Source: JBKJUK01 sp046590705 (GTDB lineage: Bacteria; Acidobacteriota; Thermoanaerobaculia; Gp7-AA8). Taken from it: 8,337 nt of DNA. The notes beneath the pieces were generated by a model. The model was not told the DNA's origin, did not search any database, and was given only the letters and a program-made list of their open reading frames with translations. Below, in pieces: positions 6,284-8,337 of this stretch (the stretch's first letter is position 1; the number at the start of each line of letters is the position of its first letter). The translations under genes and the position numbers were made by a program. Where the stretch lies: the NCBI GenBank assembly GCA_046590705.1, contig JBKJUK010000226.1:1-8337 (forward strand). Direction: 5' to 3'.

Positions 6284-6303
6284 CACAGGCAATCCTGCCT
6301 GTG
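6284..6303. repeat. Perfect 8-bp hairpin CACAGGCA/TGCCTGTG
   Basis: CACAGGCA, loop ATCC, TGCCTGTG. It lies 60 bases after the MFS stop. No T-run follows, so it is more likely a dispersed palindromic repeat than a terminator. The rest of the gap 6304-6451 shows no gene or clear motif. Confidence 0.6.
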
Positions 6304-6451
6304 GGCGGAGCAGAAGTTCGAGAGGGCTGATGTTCGCCGAAGGCTCGGGTATGAAGGAAGCAAACGGCGTCCGCGGGACTGAGATTTGGAGACGTCGCGG
6401 TCCGCTCCGACTGCTTGCTGAGTGCAACTATCTTCGGCATTCGACTTCCGC

Positions 6452-6457
6452 TAGAGT
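6452..6457 (+). promoter_or_regulatory. Candidate -10 hexamer of the small membrane-protein gene
   Basis: TAGAGT (4/6 match to TATAAT) lies exactly six bases before the ATG at 6464, the same spacing as at 2643 and 6655. No clear -35 is seen. Confidence 0.3.
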
Positions 6458-6463
6458 CTGAGC

Positions 6464-6631
6464 ATGATTACGAAAAGTTCTGATCGAGCGTTCATCCCGT
6501 TCCTGGCTCTGGGCATTGCCTTCATCGCCATTGGACTGGGCGGGCGCTCTGTCTTCCTCCTGCTCGGCGTGGTCTTTTTGATCCTCGGAGCGGCCTTCGC
6601 GGCGAAGAGCAGGAGACGTCGCAGTCTTTGA
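6464..6631 (+). CDS. Small two-helix membrane protein (55 aa)
   Basis: ATG to TGA encodes 55 residues: a short polar start (MITKSSDRAF), a hydrophobic helix at about 10-26 (FIPFLALGIAFIAIGLG), a turn at GGRS, a second helix at about 29-46 (SVFLLLGVVFLILGAAF), and a basic end (AAKSRRRRSL). The Arg/Lys-rich C-terminus predicts a hairpin with both ends cytoplasmic. The frame is too short for most gene callers. Its reality is supported by the clean helix-turn-helix hydrophobic pattern, the TAGAGT hexamer six bases before the ATG, and its place 35 bases before the serine hydrolase. It could be a hydrophobic by-product of GC-rich DNA, but the charged ends argue against that. Function is unknown. 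Confidence 0.6.
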   Translation: MITKSSDRAFIPFLALGIAFIAIGLGGRSVFLLLGVVFLILGAAFAAKSRRRRSL

Positions 6632-6660
6632 CACGGCGTACCCATACGGCGCGCTACACT
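6628..6660 (+). promoter_or_regulatory. Candidate promoter of the serine hydrolase gene
   Basis: A perfect TTGACA (6628-6633) overlaps the stop codon of the small membrane-protein gene. A -10-like TACACT (6655-6660) lies six bases before the ATG at 6667. The spacer is 21 bases, longer than the usual 17, so the pairing is uncertain. The -10 position again implies a leaderless or near-leaderless transcript. Confidence 0.35.
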
Positions 6661-6666
6661 CCGCGC

Positions 6667-8079
6667 ATGCAGAAAGTCACTCGAGTTTTTCAGCTCGTGA
6701 TTGCCGCGGCCCTGGCCACCAACCTTCACGCCGCTGCTTCCTGGAGCAGCATCGATTCCTACGTCGAAGCGCGTATGCGCCAGCAGCGCGTGCCGGGATT
6801 AGCGCTGGTAATCGTGGAGAACGGAGTGATCACGCATTCACGTGGATTCGGCGTCGCTGACGGAGCCGGTCGGCCAATGACTGCGACCACGCCCCTGCTC
6901 ATTGGTTCGCTGAGTAAGGCCTTCACTGCTACGGCCGTCCTGCAGCTGGTGGACGAGAAGCGAATCGAACTCGATCGGCCGGTGAAGGCGTATCTTCCTT
7001 ACTTCAGAACAGCGAACGAGGCTGTGTCTGCACGCATCACTGTGCGTCATCTGCTGAATCAGACCGGCGGCATACCGACCGACGCACCTCGTGCGACAGG
7101 GCCCGCGGCCAGTCTCAGCGATCACGTGAAGGCTCTGGCAAGTGTGCAGCTGGTCTCCGCTCCCGGTGCGAAACATGTGTACTCGAGCCCGAACTATCAG
7201 ATTCTCGGAGCGATCGTCGAGCAGGTGTCGGGTCTGTCGTTTGGAGATTTCATTCGCGAACGAATCTTCGTACCGCTGAAGATGACTCAAAGTTACGTTT
7301 CAGAAGCGGAAGCGCTGCGTGCTGGCCTGGCCGAAGGGCATAGTCTCTGGTTCGGAGTGGCTCGTCCTTCTCGCACGGTGTTCGAAGTCGACCGGCTGCC
7401 AACAGCGTCGATCGCCTCGAGTGCAGAGGATCTGGCGCGTTTCGCAGCCATGCATCTCGGTGCAGAAGTGTCGGCTCCGGTTCTGTCGAAAGCCATGCTT
7501 GCTGAGGGACACAAGGGAGTTCGTGAAGCAAACGGATTCGCTTACGCCATGGGCTGGCGTGAGGGGAAGACGGCCGGTGTTCCCTCGCTCTGGCACGGCG
7601 GAGCGTTACCGAATTTCCGTGGAGCGGTAGTGCTGCTGCCGCAGCGGAATACTGGAGTGATCGTTCTGACGAATTCCTCGACCATGTTCGCCGATCACAC
7701 CCGCGAGATAGCTCGCTCCATCGTGGCAATGCTGTCTGGTCAGGCACTTCCGGAGCAGCAGCGATCACTGGGTATGACCTCTTTGTTCGTAGCAGTCGCC
7801 GCACTGACCCTTCTGCTGCTGCAGCTCAACGGGCTGCGGAAAGCACTGACCGGCGCCGGTCCGTTTCGATTGCCGCCGACCATCATCTTCGATCTGCTGT
7901 TTCCGCTGGTATTGCTGTACATGATCCGACGGACGACGGGCGTTCCCTGGGCCCATCTTTACAGGAGCAGTCCGGACATCGCGGTGGTGACCTGGACACT
8001 GGTAGCCCTGAGCATCATCACCGGGATCGTGAAGCTATCGAAGATGCGAAGAGGGGCCGGGGGCCGAGGGCCGGAGTAG
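6667..8079 (+). CDS. Secreted serine hydrolase of the beta-lactamase/PBP fold with membrane tail
   Basis: This 470-residue protein begins with a signal peptide (MQKVTRVFQLVIAAALATNLHAAA), so the catalytic domain should be periplasmic. The class C beta-lactamase/AmpH/EstB fold is shown by the nucleophile motif SLSK (Ser81, Lys84), by Tyr172 in YSSPNYQILGAIVE, and by HGG (310-312) in place of KTG. The second motif is YSS rather than Y-x-N. HGG and YSS argue for an esterase, peptidase or transacylase role more than for efficient beta-lactam hydrolysis. Residues 371-390, 404-420 and 436-456 are three predicted membrane helices, a tail absent from true AmpC enzymes (about 380 aa). The last residues (GAGGRGPE) come from a G-rich repeat. 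The ATG at 6667 has no Shine-Dalgarno site but a TACACT hexamer six bases upstream. The true substrate is unknown. Confidence 0.9.
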   Translation: MQKVTRVFQLVIAAALATNLHAAASWSSIDSYVEARMRQQRVPGLALVIVENGVITHSRGFGVADGAGRPMTATTPLLIGSLSKAFTATAVLQLVDEKRIELDRPVKAYLPYFRTANEAVSARITVRHLLNQTGGIPTDAPRATGPAASLSDHVKALASVQLVSAPGAKHVYSSPNYQILGAIVEQVSGLSFGDFIRERIFVPLKMTQSYVSEAEALRAGLAEGHSLWFGVARPSRTVFEVDRLPTASIASSAEDLARFAAMHLGAEVSAPVLSKAMLAEGHKGVREANGFAYAMGWREGKTAGVPSLWHGGALPNFRGAVVLLPQRNTGVIVLTNSSTMFADHTREIARSIVAMLSGQALPEQQRSLGMTSLFVAVAALTLLLLQLNGLRKALTGAGPFRLPPTIIFDLLFPLVLLYMIRRTTGVPWAHLYRSSPDIAVVTWTLVALSIITGIVKLSKMRRGAGGRGPE

Positions 8080-8080
8080 A
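8053..8080 (+). repeat. G-rich repeat forming the 3' end of the serine hydrolase gene
   Basis: GGGGCCGGGGGCCGAGGG is followed by CCGGAGTAGA. It aligns with 1831-1861 (minus strand) at both ends. It encodes GAGGRGPE and supplies the TAG stop at 8077-8079. Confidence 0.55.
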
Positions 8081-8149
8081 AGCCGATACTCCATAAGCGT
8101 GGAACCCGGCATTCCGAGACCGCGATCGGCGCTGCGCGCCTGTTTCACA

Positions 8150-8189
8150 CTAATGAACCGCCTCCGTTCCCTTGGAGGAGGTTCATTAG
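8150..8189. repeat. Strong 15-bp hairpin after the serine hydrolase gene
   Basis: CTAATGAACC pairs with GGTTCATTAG (10 bp). After one G/A mismatch, CCTCC pairs with GGAGG around an 8-base loop. It is the strongest fold in the window. No T-run follows on either strand, so it is not a canonical terminator, although it could stabilise or end the upstream message. Confidence 0.7.
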
Positions 8190-8241
8190 AAGCGGCGGGA
8201 TGGGTGGGTGCGAGGGATCCACCGCGCTATTCATTGTTGAG

Positions 8242-8282
8242 AGCGATGCCCGCACTCAGAGGGCCGGAGGCCCGGCATCGCT
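8242..8282. repeat. Nested hairpin AGCGATGCC/GGCATCGCT
   Basis: A 9-bp outer stem (8242-8250 with 8274-8282) encloses an inner GGGCC-GGA-GGCCC hairpin (8261-8273). It directly abuts the GTAG hairpin that begins at 8283, so the two probably form one composite repeat element. Confidence 0.65.
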
Positions 8283-8306
8283 GTAGCCACGGCCGTGAGG
8301 CCGTGG
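8283..8306 (+). repeat. REP-like element: GTAG plus 8-bp hairpin
   Basis: GTAG (8283-8286), CCACGGCC, loop GTGA, GGCCGTGG (8299-8306). It is the third GTAG-headed perfect 8-bp hairpin in the window. A further GTAG (8309-8312) follows it, so another element may begin at the window edge. Confidence 0.7.
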
Positions 8307-8337
8307 ACGTAGCGCACCCGACATCCTTCGGAGCCCC

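Noticed and set aside
6628..6666. Upstream TTG start for the serine hydrolase
   Set aside because: It would put 13 polar residues before the signal peptide; the ATG at 6667 begins a normal Sec signal.
8128..8145. GGCGC-TGC-GCGCC hairpin followed by TGTTT as a terminator
   Set aside because: The stem is only 5 bp with a three-base T-run; too weak to annotate.
8200..8286. 28-codon plus-strand frame in the last gap
   Set aside because: It runs through the nested hairpin and ends in the GTAG of the REP-like element; nothing suggests coding.

Overview
The window is chromosomal DNA of a moderately GC-rich Gram-negative-type bacterium. An Acidobacteriota-like genome is my best guess. It rests on the gene mix (a GGT-family enzyme of the 'QGGDTQD' type, tandem Ku genes, a secreted serine hydrolase with a membrane tail) and on intergenic DNA full of short tandem and hairpin repeats. 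That is inference; no rRNA or other phylogenetic marker is present.

Layout, left to right. (1) The 3' three quarters of a gamma-glutamyltransferase-family gene (+), cut by the window start. (2) A 409-bp convergent gap with a 14-bp tandem repeat, a GTAG-headed hairpin, a G-rich element and a heptad repeat. (3) A JmjC/cupin-type Fe(II)/2-oxoglutarate oxygenase gene (-), ending at 1827. (4) Across a 126-bp divergent gap, a tight three-gene (+) unit: an 81-aa protein with four CxxC pairs, a first Ku protein whose ATG overlaps the preceding stop codon, and a second Ku protein that overlaps the first and carries a Lys/Ala-rich histone-H1-like tail. (5) A second GTAG hairpin, then a 14-helix DHA2-type MFS exporter (+). 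(6) A 240-bp gap with more repeats, then a 55-residue two-helix membrane protein. (7) A beta-lactamase-fold serine hydrolase (+) with a signal peptide and three C-terminal membrane helices. (8) A terminal 258-bp gap containing three hairpins, the last again headed by GTAG.

The genes do not form one pathway. The clear functional module is the zinc-finger/ku/ku unit, which should act in non-homologous end joining of DNA double-strand breaks. The usual partner, LigD, is not in the window. The small Cys-rich protein is a candidate unrecognised accessory of this module.

The other notable content is intergenic. At least three repeat families recur here: GTAG-plus-palindrome elements resembling REP sequences, CAGTAGN/CAGTAAC heptad repeats dense in forward-strand stop codons, and a G-rich GGGCCGGGG...GGAGTAGA element that forms the ends of two unrelated coding regions. 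Several first genes lack a Shine-Dalgarno site but have a TANNNT hexamer 6-7 bases before the ATG, which suggests leaderless transcripts. The internal Ku genes do have Shine-Dalgarno sites.
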